From: an uncultured Lachnospiraceae bacterium
Lineage (GTDB): Bacteria; Bacillota; Clostridia; Lachnospirales; Lachnospiraceae
DNA length: 46,493 bases
NCBI GenBank assembly: GCA_944380065.1
Contig: CALWGM010000026.1
Span: 1-46,493, forward strand
Direction: 5' to 3'
The notes under the pieces were generated by a model that was given only the letters and a program-made list of their open reading frames with translations, was not told where the DNA came from and made no database searches. Made by a program: the position numbers and the translations under genes. Shown here one piece after another: positions 1 to 8,302 of this stretch (the first letter of the stretch is position 1; every line of letters begins with the position of its first letter).

Positions 1-1
1 C

Positions 2-427
2 TCCTACGGAAGAATACAGACGTATTTCCCAGTCACGTTTTTTGTAGACAAAACGCTTATTATAAAGGAAATCTCAAGAGAAGATCTCCGCCTCTGGTAC
101 AACGGATACTGCACCGTTAAAGGAACCAAGCTTTATAACCCCAGATCTGTGGTATGTGCCCTGGCCGATAATCAGATCAGCAATTACCGGACCAGCTCCG
201 GGCCTTATGATGAAATATGTCAGATTTACTCCGCCATGGTTGTCTATGGCCTGCTGACCTATGACAGCGATGCCAGGGAAGTATTTATCCCTAACCGGGA
301 ACTGATGGATCAGTTCGATGCTCTGTTACTGAACAATCCGAATCCGGGATATGCAGACTTCATCTTTTCCCCGGAACAGCCCTCCCGGTCATCTGCCTAC
401 AGGATCTTTTCCATGCCGATCTTCTGA
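2..427 (+). pseudogene. Decayed AAA-ATPase-like / PD-(D/E)XK protein (DUF1703 type)
   Basis: The frame is open from the left edge and ends at TGA 425-427. It contains stretches typical of the AAA-ATPase-like family common in Lachnospiraceae: LRLWYNGY followed by LYNPRSV, SSGPYDEI, YSAMVVYGLLTY, IPNRELMDQF and GYADFIF. From memory of intact members, about 45-60 residues should separate GPYDEI from SAMVVYG, and another long stretch should separate the IPN-E motif from the GYxDFIF nuclease motif. Both are missing here, and the catalytic ELK strand after DFIF is lost. The last residues simply read through the antisense of the GNAT gene. I infer a gene with two in-frame internal deletions and a truncated 3' end. 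The 5' part lies outside the window, so its state is unknown. Confidence 0.7.
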
Positions 428-873
428 ACCTGCAGCCCCATCTTTTCATAGAATCTCATGGCGTTGTCATTGCCCGCCCACACATTGAGCGTGACATTGT
501 AATAGCCGTTGGCTGCCGCATAATCCAGCACATAGTGATATAAGAAACTGCCTACATGCTCCTTGCGCGCGGCCTCGTCCACACATAAGTCATCAATATA
601 AAGAGTTTTGATATCTGTCAGATTGTTGTCATTGAGATACTGCTGGTGGATACAGAATGCATAGCCCAGGACCTGCCCGTCCTTCTCCGCCACAAAAATG
701 GGGCGGCTGTCATCTGCCAGGATCACCTTCAGCTCCTCATCGGTATATTTTTTCGTTCCCTTGCGGAACAGATCCGGCCTTGCGTCGCTGTGAACCCTGT
801 GAACCTCATACAGTAATTTGTCCAGCGTGGGGATATCAGACTCCACCGCACGCCGTGCTTTTAATCCATCCAT
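397..873 (-). CDS. GNAT-family N-acetyltransferase
   Basis: 158 aa. A GNAT fold is visible from the beta4 strand IDDLCVDEAARKEHVGSFLYHYVLDYA, which holds the acetyl-CoA pyrophosphate loop (here RKEHVG in place of the usual R/QxxGxG), to the C-terminal NAMRFYEKMGL motif. It should transfer an acetyl group from acetyl-CoA to an amine on a small molecule or protein; the substrate cannot be told. The ATG at 871-873 follows AAGGAGAG, and a well-formed promoter lies upstream. It is monocistronic and convergent with the decayed ATPase gene, whose end overlaps its last 31 bases. Confidence 0.88.
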   Translation of the reverse strand: MDGLKARRAVESDIPTLDKLLYEVHRVHSDARPDLFRKGTKKYTDEELKVILADDSRPIFVAEKDGQVLGYAFCIHQQYLNDNNLTDIKTLYIDDLCVDEAARKEHVGSFLYHYVLDYAAANGYYNVTLNVWAGNDNAMRFYEKMGLQVQKIGMEKIL

Positions 874-916
874 GGTACTCTCCTTTTCATCTAAGAACTA
901 TTTTTCCAACTTTCTT

Positions 917-945
917 ATTATAGTATAAACAACTGGCAGATTCAA
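917..945 (-). promoter_or_regulatory. Sigma-A promoter of the GNAT gene
   Basis: On the minus strand TTGAAT (940-945) and TATAAT (917-922) are separated by exactly 17 bases. The start codon of the acetyltransferase lies about 45 bases downstream. Confidence 0.7.
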
Positions 946-999
946 TGGCGGCCAGAAGCCGGCTGCCATTCCGATCCCCCATTGTTACGGCGAAATGTT

Positions 1000-1040
1000 A
1001 CTTATTGTATGTAGACTTATTGTCATCAATCCAATATGAT
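1000..1040 (+). promoter_or_regulatory. C-box operator and promoter of the restriction control gene
   Basis: The 9-mer ACTTATTGT occurs at 1000-1008 and again at 1015-1023. The second copy sits in GACTTATTGTC, a GAC-N5-GTC palindrome, and the copies are separated by ATGTAG. This matches the known C-box layout (two ACTTAT-GT half-palindromes with a TATG/GTG-like spacer) bound by controller proteins of Type II restriction systems. A TATGAT -10 hexamer lies at 1035-1040, so the right C-box covers the -35 position. That geometry allows the left box to activate and the right box to repress. Confidence 0.7.
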
Positions 1041-1064
1041 GTTTATGGAAGGCTGGTTGAATAT

Positions 1065-1277
1065 ATGGATATTGTCAGAGTTTTTGGAAGTAATGTGAGG
1101 CGCTACCGCCAGGCGATGGGGATTTCCCAGGAAGCCTTTGCTGAAAAATGCGGGCTTCACCGGACATACATCAGCTCCATCGAATGCTGCCGGAGAAGTA
1201 TATCACTTGAAAATATCCAGCGCATCGCCGACGCACTGGAAATCGACACCTACAGGCTTTTTATGGAGGAATCCTGA
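1065..1277 (+). CDS. Restriction-modification controller protein (C protein, XRE family)
   Basis: 70 aa, an all-helical XRE/Cro helix-turn-helix spanning almost the whole protein: ISQEAFAEKCGLHRTYISSIE is the HTH core and SLENIQRIADALEI the following helices. The size and the LHRTYISxIE wording are typical of C proteins that time endonuclease expression. The ATG at 1065 is chosen because GGAAGG (1047-1052) precedes it and the frame upstream is not protein-like. The endonuclease gene starts 22 bases after the stop, so the two are very likely co-transcribed from the C-box promoter. Expected role: dimer binding to the C-box, first activating and later repressing its own operon. Confidence 0.85.
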   Translation: MDIVRVFGSNVRRYRQAMGISQEAFAEKCGLHRTYISSIECCRRSISLENIQRIADALEIDTYRLFMEES

Positions 1278-1299
1278 CCTCATAAGATCAGAGGATGAT

Positions 1300-1893
1300 A
1301 TGATGAAATACACACTGAAAAATGAAAAAATAGAAAGTTATAATGAAAACAGCACGTTCCGCTTCCCGAAGTACACCTCGCAGCTGATCAACTGGGCAAA
1401 TCAAAATGCGCAGGGGACCCGTCCTGTTGTCGTCGGACAGATGTCTGAGCTGTTCCCGGAATTCATGGCATCCGGTGAGGAAATCACCGTTGACAACTGG
1501 CGCGCCTGGTATACAGAAAGATATCCCGATGCCTTTGAGCGGGCAACCGACAAAATTTATACACAGGTACAGAATCTCAGGGAAGCCATCCCCCTCATTG
1601 ACCGCGAACTGGTCCGGCATTGGGTGGAAGACCTGGTCATTACCAAGACCTTCAACGGACTCTATGTACAGAAAGCAATTCTGGCGTCTCTTGCGGAGCG
1701 CAGCGAAACGACCTGGCGTCTTGCCACTCCGGAAGAAGAATCTGCGGGCATCGACGGGTATGTAGGGGACATTCCCTACTCCATAAAACCCGAGACCTAC
1801 AAGACCATGGGACGGTTATCCGAAATGATCGCTGTAAAAATGATTTATTATACCAAAACCAAGACCGGAATCACCATAGAAGTCGAAGAGTAA
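1300..1893 (+). CDS. Type II restriction endonuclease, MjaI family
   Basis: 197 aa. The sequence matches the MjaI endonuclease family: FRFPKYTSQLINWANQNAQG, then TRPVVVGQMSEL, a WYTERYPDA segment, RHWVEDLVITKTFNGL, and RLATPEEESAGIDG followed by GDIPYSIKPETYK. The last part is the probable PD-(D/E)XK-like site (Asp of GIDG, Lys of SIKP). MjaI cuts at CTAG, so the same target is likely here but not shown. Two in-frame ATGs (1300 and 1303) follow GAGG at 1291-1294; either could be used. It is downstream of the C gene and convergent with the methyltransferase. Confidence 0.85.
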   Translation: MMKYTLKNEKIESYNENSTFRFPKYTSQLINWANQNAQGTRPVVVGQMSELFPEFMASGEEITVDNWRAWYTERYPDAFERATDKIYTQVQNLREAIPLIDRELVRHWVEDLVITKTFNGLYVQKAILASLAERSETTWRLATPEEESAGIDGYVGDIPYSIKPETYKTMGRLSEMIAVKMIYYTKTKTGITIEVEE

Positions 1894-1901
1894 AATGACA
1901 G

Positions 1902-1962
1902 ACGGAGATGTTCCTGCTGCACTTCAGAGTGAACAGCAGCAGGAACATCTCCGTTGGTTTTT
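1902..1962. terminator. Bidirectional terminator between endonuclease and methyltransferase genes
   Basis: Perfect 19-bp inverted repeat: ACGGAGATGTTCCTGCTGC at 1902-1920 and its complement at 1936-1954, with a 15-base loop. A T-rich run follows on the plus strand (1955-1962). On the minus strand ctgtcatttt follows. It separates the two convergent transcripts. Confidence 0.9.
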
Positions 1963-3238
1963 AATCCGGAAGCGAATCCAGAAACTTCTTCTGACAGGTA
2001 TAATCAAATGATGTGTCCACATCCACGAATCCGGTTCTGACCAGATGATTATTTACAAAGGTTCTGTTGTCCAGATATACATAACACAGGGGAGTGCTGT
2101 CGGTATCATATGGAACCGTGTCATATTTCAAATACACTCTTCGATTTTGAAACTTCTCTTCCAGGAAACGGATCGCTTCTCCCTGGCACGCCGGCCTGGG
2201 CCTGATCCCCAGCAAACGGACCGTGCGGCCGTTGTTGAGTTCGATTTTATCCGGGGCGATCACTTTTTTTACCCGGAACAATTCCTCTCGCTTTGCCCCT
2301 GACCGGTCAATCTTCGATCCAAACTGCAGCTTCTTTACATCAACCTTCTTATCCATACGGTGCGGATCCCGGAAGAGATAGGGAAGCTGATCAAAAGAAG
2401 AACGATTGCCCGCCTTATCTTCTGTAAATATCACTTCTGCATCATCATACAAATTCATCTGGTCCGCCCCTAACTTTTCACGGATAATAGGCGCAAACTC
2501 CTTATTGATTTCATATCCGATCGAATTTCTCCCCAGATTCTTTGCCGCCAGAGATGTGGTTCCGCTGCCCGCAAACGGATCAAACACCGTTTCTCCCACA
2601 AAAGAAAACATTTTGATCAACCGCCGCGGCAGTTCCTCGGGGAACATGGCGATATGTTTCATCTGCTTCACGCCGTTGAAGTACCAGTGGGAGGAAAAAT
2701 ACTGCCCCCATTCTTCTTTTGTCATGGCGGATTGCTCTTTCTGCTGCGGCGTCGGTTTGGGCGCTTTGCCCAGTTTTTTAAAGATCAAAATGAATTCATA
2801 GTCCATTTTCAGAATGCCGTTGCGCGGATAGGGGAAACTCCCCATAACCGCCCCGCCGCCGGAGGTATGCATGGTCGTCGTTTTCTGCCAAATGATGGCT
2901 CCCATATAATCCATACCGAGAGATTCACAAAACCGGATGATCTCTGTCCGGATGGGGATCACCTTGTATCTGCCATAATAAACAGAACGGGCAAACTGAT
3001 CCCCGATATTGATACATAATCTGCAGCCGTCGGCCAGAACACGGTTACACTCTTTCCATACCAGGTTCAGATTATTGATGTATTCCTCGTAGCTGTCATT
3101 AAAACCGATCTGATCCTCTGTCCCATAATCCTTTAACTGCCAGTATGGGGGCGAGGTGATGATTAACTGTACTGATTTATCTTCGATCTGATTCAGCGAA
3201 CGGCTGTCGCCAAATATAATTTTATGTTCCGTCATCAT
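1961..3238 (-). CDS. DNA methyltransferase (SPPY type, probable N4-cytosine) with degenerate SNase-like domain
   Basis: 425 aa from the ATG at 3236-3238; a second ATG follows directly and one 24 bases further upstream is less likely. Residues about 28-33 hold TSPPYW (catalytic motif IV) and about 220-226 DPFAGSG (SAM-binding motif I), the beta-class order; SPPY is usual for N4-cytosine enzymes. Paired with an MjaI-type nuclease, it should protect CTAG. The last ~110 residues look like a staphylococcal-nuclease OB fold: VRLLGI, EAIRFLEEKF, VYLKYD, LCYVYLDNR, FVNNHLVRTGF. The catalytic Asp-Thr-x-Glu after RLLGI is replaced by RPRP and the second arginine is absent, so nuclease activity is unlikely. 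A role in DNA binding is inference. Confidence 0.88.
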   Translation of the reverse strand: MMTEHKIIFGDSRSLNQIEDKSVQLIITSPPYWQLKDYGTEDQIGFNDSYEEYINNLNLVWKECNRVLADGCRLCINIGDQFARSVYYGRYKVIPIRTEIIRFCESLGMDYMGAIIWQKTTTMHTSGGGAVMGSFPYPRNGILKMDYEFILIFKKLGKAPKPTPQQKEQSAMTKEEWGQYFSSHWYFNGVKQMKHIAMFPEELPRRLIKMFSFVGETVFDPFAGSGTTSLAAKNLGRNSIGYEINKEFAPIIREKLGADQMNLYDDAEVIFTEDKAGNRSSFDQLPYLFRDPHRMDKKVDVKKLQFGSKIDRSGAKREELFRVKKVIAPDKIELNNGRTVRLLGIRPRPACQGEAIRFLEEKFQNRRVYLKYDTVPYDTDSTPLCYVYLDNRTFVNNHLVRTGFVDVDTSFDYTCQKKFLDSLPD

Positions 3239-3274
3239 AAAATTCTTAACACATCCTTCCATAATTCGATTGAC

Positions 3275-3303
3275 AGTATATCCTATTTGGCTGGCCGGGT
3301 CAA
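3275..3303 (-). promoter_or_regulatory. Promoter of the DNA methyltransferase gene
   Basis: TTGACC (3298-3303) and TATACT (3275-3280) are spaced by 17 bases. Transcription would begin near 3268 and include GGAAGGA ahead of the tandem ATGs at 3238/3235. No C-box repeat is seen here, so the methyltransferase is probably expressed independently of the controller protein, as expected for early host protection. Confidence 0.7.
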
Positions 3304-3350
3304 TCCACCGCATCAAAACAATGAGACCCAATCGCTGCATGCCGCTTATG

Positions 3351-3374
3351 AAAAAACCGGGGCTTCTGCCCCGG
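3351..3374 (-). terminator. Terminator of the O-acetyltransferase gene
   Basis: CCGGGGC (3357-3363) pairs with GCCCCGG (3368-3374) across a 4-base loop. Six T residues follow on the minus strand (3351-3356). Confidence 0.8.
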
Positions 3375-3391
3375 AATGTTTCTCTCAGTTC

Positions 3392-3970
3392 CTATTTCTC
3401 CGCTGTCTCGATCCGGCGGATCACCTTTGCCGGGACGCCGCCCACAACGGTATTGGCCGGGACGTCCTTCGTCACCACCGCGCCTGCGGCTACGATCGCG
3501 CCGTCGCCGATGGTCACCCCCGGCAGGACGGTCGCATTGGATCCGATCCAGACATTCTTCCCGATATGGATCGGCGCGGGGATCATATCCGCCCGTCTGG
3601 CGGGATCCGGATGATGGTTCAGTGTCGCCAGCACCACATTGTGCCCGATCAGTGTCCCATCGCCGATCCGAACGCCGCCCTGATCCTGCACCCGGCAGCC
3701 GCTGTTAAAAAATACATGTTTTCCCACGGTCAGATTCTTCCCGCAATCTGTATAAAACGGCGGAAACAGCCGGAATGTGGGATCCAGCGGTTTCCCGGTC
3801 AGCCGGGAGAAAATCTCACAGATTTCCTCCGGCGTATGATATCCGCTGTTCAGCTCCGCCGTCACCTTCAGAGCCTCCTGGGCCAGCGCATTCATCCATT
3901 CCTGCGCCGGAGTCCCTGTTTCTACCAGTTTCCCGCTGTTCATATGGTCTAAAAATCCCTGTAAATCCAT
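3392..3970 (-). CDS. Sugar O-acetyltransferase, left-handed beta-helix (Maa/LacA/NodL type)
   Basis: 192 aa, the usual length for this family. An N-terminal helical segment with an NSG-Y-TPEE motif precedes hexapeptide repeats from about residue 75 to the end: [50 protein letters not shown] and the closing [23 protein letters not shown] supplies the catalytic histidine. It should transfer acetyl from acetyl-CoA to a hydroxyl of a sugar such as maltose, glucose or a galactoside. The ATG at 3968-3970 follows AGGAGGAAT. It lies 81 bases downstream of the DUF3737 gene on the same strand and ends at its own terminator. Confidence 0.88.
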   Translation of the reverse strand: MDLQGFLDHMNSGKLVETGTPAQEWMNALAQEALKVTAELNSGYHTPEEICEIFSRLTGKPLDPTFRLFPPFYTDCGKNLTVGKHVFFNSGCRVQDQGGVRIGDGTLIGHNVVLATLNHHPDPARRADMIPAPIHIGKNVWIGSNATVLPGVTIGDGAIVAAGAVVTKDVPANTVVGGVPAKVIRRIETAEK

Positions 3971-4051
3971 TCTTATTCCTCCTGCGAAAAAATTGCCGGG
4001 AGTACGCCCGGATCATTTCCATCCGGACAGTCTCCGCATGGTCTGCCCTGA

Positions 4052-4885
4052 TTACGGAACCATCACAACCCCGTCCGCCCCGCTGAGATCACGGATAACT
4101 TCGCCCACAGCCGGAACAGAAATATGTCCGGACAGGGGATTCTTGATACTGATCACCGGGGTCGTGATCTGCGCCTCCACCTCGGAGCGCTCAAACGCCA
4201 GATCACAGTCGATCATTTCACAGTTGATCAGTTTCAGCCCTTTGCAGTAACACAGCGGCTGCGTACCGATGATCTTACAGTTTTCAAAAGTTACATTCTC
4301 ACAGTACCAGGCCAGATATTCCCCTTTGACCACACTGTCCCGAACCATGATATTTTTTGCATGCCAGAAGGCGTCCTTGGTATCAAACGTACAGTTCTCA
4401 AACACGGAATCCGTGATATACTGGAAGGAATATTTTCCGCTCATACGCACATTTTTGAAATACAGGTGATCGGAGCGCATCATAAAATATTCGCTTTCGG
4501 CATCGCAGTCTTCCATCTCAATCCTGTGTACTGACCAGCCAAATTCCGGGGAGACGATATCGCATCCCTTCAGTCTGGCGTCCGCGCACTCCCGCAGCGC
4601 CTTGATGCCATGCATTTTCGTATCTGTGATGGTGATATTGTCAGAGTACCACAGCGCGGCCCGGCAAAGCTCTGTCATCTCCGAATTCCGGATGGTCAGG
4701 TCATGGTCATGCCAGAAGGGATACCGCAGATTGAAAAAGCAGTTTTCTGCCTGCACATTTTCACACTCCTTGAAGGCACTCTCGCCATCGGCCGGGCCGT
4801 CAAAAGTACAGTCTTTCACCAAAATATCTTTACTGCCATAAAGGGCACGCTCTTCGTCCATGGTCTGATTCTGAATGGTTTTCAT
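4052..4885 (-). CDS. DUF3737 family protein (beta-helix-like)
   Basis: 277 aa. The protein consists of short repeated turns of about 20 residues, each with an aromatic or Cys/Asn ladder position: VKDCTFDG, AENCFFNLRYPFWHD, IRNSEMTE, ITDTKMHG, VFENCTFDTKDAFWHAKN, VTFENCKIIG and so on. This is the pattern of a right-handed parallel beta-helix and matches DUF3737 proteins of gut Firmicutes. No signal peptide is present, so it is probably cytoplasmic. No function is established that I know of. The ATG at 4883-4885 follows AAGGAGGA. It probably shares a transcript with the acetyltransferase downstream. Confidence 0.8.
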   Translation of the reverse strand: MKTIQNQTMDEERALYGSKDILVKDCTFDGPADGESAFKECENVQAENCFFNLRYPFWHDHDLTIRNSEMTELCRAALWYSDNITITDTKMHGIKALRECADARLKGCDIVSPEFGWSVHRIEMEDCDAESEYFMMRSDHLYFKNVRMSGKYSFQYITDSVFENCTFDTKDAFWHAKNIMVRDSVVKGEYLAWYCENVTFENCKIIGTQPLCYCKGLKLINCEMIDCDLAFERSEVEAQITTPVISIKNPLSGHISVPAVGEVIRDLSGADGVVMVP

Positions 4886-4960
4886 GTCAAATCCTCCTTA
4901 CTTACACTGATCCATTTCTTCTATCATATAACATCTTTCCAGATTTTTCCATGAGAAACA

Positions 4961-5653
4961 TCAGATTTTCCGGTTATCTGCAATCAGCCTCCCGCGGTGC
5001 ATCACTGCGATCCTGTCACAGAACGCGGCGGCCAGCGGCAGGTCATGGGTGATAAACAGCAGGGACATCTGTCTTTCCCGCTTCAGCTTTCTCAGAAGTT
5101 CGATGATCTGCGCCTGAACCAGCAGATCCAGCGCGCTGGTTGCCTCATCACAGATCAGCAGCTTCGGCTGGCCGATCAGCGCCCGGGCAATAGCCGCCCG
5201 CTGGCATTCGCCGCCGCTTAAGCGGGCTGTCTTCTGATCCCGGTACTCCGGTTTCAGCCCCACATAGGCGAACAGTTCCAGCGCCTTTTTTCTCAGTTCT
5301 TCCCGGCTGTACAGGCCATAGGCGCGCGCGCCCTGCATGATACCCTGCAGCACGCTGTCCCTGGGATCAAAGGACTCCTGCGGATTCTGGAAAATCATCT
5401 GCAGATCCTTTCCCACCGCTTTCAGGCGCAGACCGCCGCTGATTTTTTGCCCCTCTAAGAAAATACTGCCTTCCTCTTCCCGCTCCAGCCGGGCGATCAG
5501 ACTGGCCAGCGTACTTTTTCCACAGCCGCTCTCTCCCACGATCCCCAGGCATTCTCCCCTGGCCAGATCAAAACTCACATGATCAACCGCCGTCAGCCAC
5601 CTGCCATTTTTCCAAAACCTTTTTGTCAATCCTTCCACTCTAAGAAGCTCCAT
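4961..5653 (-). CDS. Peptide/nickel-type ABC transporter ATP-binding protein (second, DppF/NikE-like)
   Basis: 230 aa from the ATG at 5651-5653. Walker A is GESGCGKST, the Q-loop is MIFQNPQ, the signature LSGGECQRAAIARAL, Walker B LLICDEATSAL and the switch histidine is in FITHDL. The protein ends soon after the H-loop, so the usual C-terminal oligopeptide extension is absent; it is the short partner of the ATPase encoded just upstream. Its start overlaps the 3' end of that gene by 14 bases, pointing to translational coupling. The open frame continues upstream of 5653 but reads only the shifted frame of the preceding gene. Confidence 0.9.
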   Translation of the reverse strand: MELLRVEGLTKRFWKNGRWLTAVDHVSFDLARGECLGIVGESGCGKSTLASLIARLEREEEGSIFLEGQKISGGLRLKAVGKDLQMIFQNPQESFDPRDSVLQGIMQGARAYGLYSREELRKKALELFAYVGLKPEYRDQKTARLSGGECQRAAIARALIGQPKLLICDEATSALDLLVQAQIIELLRKLKRERQMSLLFITHDLPLAAAFCDRIAVMHRGRLIADNRKI

Positions 5654-6617
5654 CCGCAAACTCCTCCGCCCTGAAACACTGTACTCTGTGGCGTTCTCCG
5701 AACATCCGGTCTTCCGGCAGTTCCCGCCTGCATTTTTCCATACTGTACGGGCATCTGGCCGCAAACGGGCAGCCCCGCATCTCTTTTTCAAACGCGGGCG
5801 GCAGCCCGGGCAGTCCCGCCGACAGATTCCCTTCCGCATCCGGCAGCGCCGCAAACAGCGCCCGGGTATAAGGATGAAGCGCCCGCGAAAACAGCTCCTC
5901 CCTGCTTCCATATTCCACGATCCTGCCGCCGTACATAACGGCTGCCGTATCCGCAATCTGCGAAATCGCTCTCAGGTTGTGTGAAACCAGAATCATGGAA
6001 ACCCGGTGTTCTGCCTTTAAAAGTTCCAGCTCCTTCATCACCTGCATCTGGCTGGTCATGTCCAGGGCGCTGGTGGGCTCGTCCCCCAGCAGCAGCTGCG
6101 GTTTATTCAGCATTGCCGCGGCGATCAGCACCCGCTGGCACATGCCGCCGCTCAGTTCAAAAGGATAGGACCTGAGAATCCGTCCCACATCCTCCAGCAA
6201 AAGCTTTTCCATCCACGCAGACGCCAGACGGTCGCTTTCTCTGCGTGAAACCCGCCTGTCCCGGTGCATATGCAGCGTTTCCCGAAACAGCGAGGAGATG
6301 GTTTTCGTCCCGTCCATGGCGGCAAACGCATTCTGCGGAATCATGGCCAGAGCGCTGCCCCGAAGCTGCCGCAGTTCCTCCTGCCCCAGCCCGGTCAGCT
6401 CCCGCCCGTCAAAACGGATGCTGCCCCTGACTGCGTTCCCCTTCCGTCTCAGCAGCATCAGCGCCCGCAGCAAAGTGGTTTTCCCGCATCCGCTCTCCCC
6501 GGCAATCCCCAGAAATTCCCCGCGCTCCAGTGCAAAATCCACGCCGCGCACAATATCGATCCCATCCGAGGACACATATAAATTTTTTACCTCAAGCAAA
6601 CAGTCTGACTGTTCCAT
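5640..6617 (-). CDS. Peptide/nickel-type ABC transporter ATP-binding protein (first, DppD/NikD-like)
   Basis: 325 aa. Walker A GESGCGKTT, Q-loop AMIPQNAFAAMD, signature LSGGMCQRVLIAAAM, Walker B LLLGDEPTSALD, and an H-loop LVSHNL. After residue ~260 comes the oligopeptide-transporter C-terminal motif, PFAARCPYSMEKC, whose cysteines bind a 4Fe-4S cluster in some relatives. The ATG at 6615-6617 is chosen because GGGAGG lies 8 bases upstream. It should form the ATPase heterodimer with the next gene and energise import through the two permeases. Confidence 0.9.
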   Translation of the reverse strand: MEQSDCLLEVKNLYVSSDGIDIVRGVDFALERGEFLGIAGESGCGKTTLLRALMLLRRKGNAVRGSIRFDGRELTGLGQEELRQLRGSALAMIPQNAFAAMDGTKTISSLFRETLHMHRDRRVSRRESDRLASAWMEKLLLEDVGRILRSYPFELSGGMCQRVLIAAAMLNKPQLLLGDEPTSALDMTSQMQVMKELELLKAEHRVSMILVSHNLRAISQIADTAAVMYGGRIVEYGSREELFSRALHPYTRALFAALPDAEGNLSAGLPGLPPAFEKEMRGCPFAARCPYSMEKCRRELPEDRMFGERHRVQCFRAEEFADGAS

Positions 6618-6725
6618 CTGTTTTCCCTCCCGGTTCTGCCCCGGACTGCCGCGCATGAATTTCCACCCATCTGCGATTCTCATTTTACCAGCCACTTCGA
6701 TCAGCTGAAACAAAGTGTCCTTATT

Positions 6726-8285
6726 TCAATCCACAGAAATATCCCGGTTTAAAAGATAATACTCCGAGGGATTGGTGTGCAGCCCCTGCACATCAGTTCC
6801 CATAATATAATAATATTTCGCATGTCCGATCACAATGATTCCCGCATCCGCCAGCACTTCCTCCTGAATCTCCCGGGCAAGCTCTGTGCGCCGCTCCCCG
6901 TCAAACTCCGCATCCAGCCGCGCAATCAGCGCATCCACCCGGGCGTTGGAATAGCCGCCGTAATTCCCGCTTCCCCCGGTTTTCAGCGCGATATCCGCAA
7001 AGTACTGGGGATCACCGGTGGGACACATGGTCATACTGACCAGCATCAGATCAAAATCCCCGGTTTTTTGCTGTTCCGTCACAGACTCATACACCTCGGT
7101 CTGGATATCCAGGCCGATTTTTTCCGCAGAAGCGCTGAGTTCATTGCCAAAAAGAGGCAGCTCCGCCTTGGTGCTGTAGGTCACCAGGCGCAGGGAGAGA
7201 TCTTCCCCGTTCCACTCCCGGATCCCGTCTCCGTCCACATCCACGATTCCCGCCGCGTCCAGAATCCGGGCAGCCTCCTCCGGGTCATACGCATACCCTT
7301 CTTTTTCCGAAGCGCCGTACGCCATAAAATCCGGATACAGCCCCCGGGTGCTGACCGAAGCATTCCGGTTGATCACCGAAGCGTAACTTTCCTTATCGAT
7401 CAGCCTGCTGACAGCCTGCCGCACAGCGGACTGCTGCAGGATTTCATTTTCATAATTAAAGTAGAGAATCTGTCCCCTGGAACCGGGGACATCGTCCACA
7501 CGGTAACGGCTGCTGTCTGCAAACAGCTTCAGGCTGCTGCCCGGCATACTGACAGAAATATCGATTTCCCCGTTCTGCTGCGCCAGCGTCATGGTAGCGG
7601 TATCCGCGATGATGTAAATCACCGCCCCGTCCGCTTCTGGTTCCCCTCCCCAGTAATTCTCATACTTTTTCACCTGGCACCGGAGATTTTTCTCATAGCT
7701 GACTGCCAGAAACGGCCCTGTCCCTACTGGCGCGGCGGCCGGATCCGTACCGGAATCCACGTCGATAATCCCCGTCAGCGGCTCACACAGCCCGTTTCGG
7801 AAAGCCGGAACCGGCTGTGTGGTTTCAACGATGAGCGTCTGTCCCTCTGCTTCCATCCGGTCAATATACAGAATTTCATCAAATCTGGCGTTGATTTCGG
7901 CAGTTCTCTCCCAGCAGGCTTTGACACTTTCCGCGGTCAGCGGCTTCCCGTTCTGGAATGTCACATCATCGCGGAGCGTGATCACCCAGGTGGTTTCATC
8001 CAGCATCTCGCAGCTTTCCGCCAAAAACGGATATGGATTCAGGTTTTCATCCAGCATGTACAGAGTCTCGGTGATTCCCCAGCGGGACGTATACCAGCTG
8101 TCCCAGCTCTGCGCCGGATCCAGGCTGGTGGGACACTGGGTATCTGCCACCACGATCACCGAGTCCCCGGCTTCTTTTTTCCCGCCGGAGGCCGCCGGGG
8201 CATCCGGATTTCCCTCGCCGCATCCGGCACAGATCACAGCACCCAAAAGAACGGTCAGCAAGAATATCCCAAACGCTTTTTTCAT
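6726..8285 (-). CDS. Substrate-binding lipoprotein of the ABC importer (SBP family 5)
   Basis: 519 aa. The N-terminus MKKAFGIFLLTVLLGAVICAGC is a lipoprotein signal with Cys at the end of the hydrophobic stretch. The body follows the family 5 pattern: LDPAQSWDSWY..ITETLYML near the start, TWVITLRDDVTFQNGKPLTAESV, then GTGPF, LYFNYEN and AVRQAVSRLIDKESY. A DxDGDG Ca-loop-like element (VDVDGDGIREW) lies about two thirds along, common in these proteins. The ATG at 8283-8285 follows GGGAGGATTCCG. Ligand could be a peptide, nickel or a metal chelate; sequence alone does not decide. Confidence 0.88.
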   Translation of the reverse strand: MKKAFGIFLLTVLLGAVICAGCGEGNPDAPAASGGKKEAGDSVIVVADTQCPTSLDPAQSWDSWYTSRWGITETLYMLDENLNPYPFLAESCEMLDETTWVITLRDDVTFQNGKPLTAESVKACWERTAEINARFDEILYIDRMEAEGQTLIVETTQPVPAFRNGLCEPLTGIIDVDSGTDPAAAPVGTGPFLAVSYEKNLRCQVKKYENYWGGEPEADGAVIYIIADTATMTLAQQNGEIDISVSMPGSSLKLFADSSRYRVDDVPGSRGQILYFNYENEILQQSAVRQAVSRLIDKESYASVINRNASVSTRGLYPDFMAYGASEKEGYAYDPEEAARILDAAGIVDVDGDGIREWNGEDLSLRLVTYSTKAELPLFGNELSASAEKIGLDIQTEVYESVTEQQKTGDFDLMLVSMTMCPTGDPQYFADIALKTGGSGNYGGYSNARVDALIARLDAEFDGERRTELAREIQEEVLADAGIIVIGHAKYYYIMGTDVQGLHTNPSEYYLLNRDISVD

Positions 8286-8302
8286 CGGAATCCTCCCTTC
8301 TC

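Noticed and set aside
945-1064. Forty-residue N-terminal extension of the controller protein
   Set aside because: It would place the C-box and -10 element inside the coding region; the ATG at 1065 has a proper ribosome site and gives the normal C-protein length.
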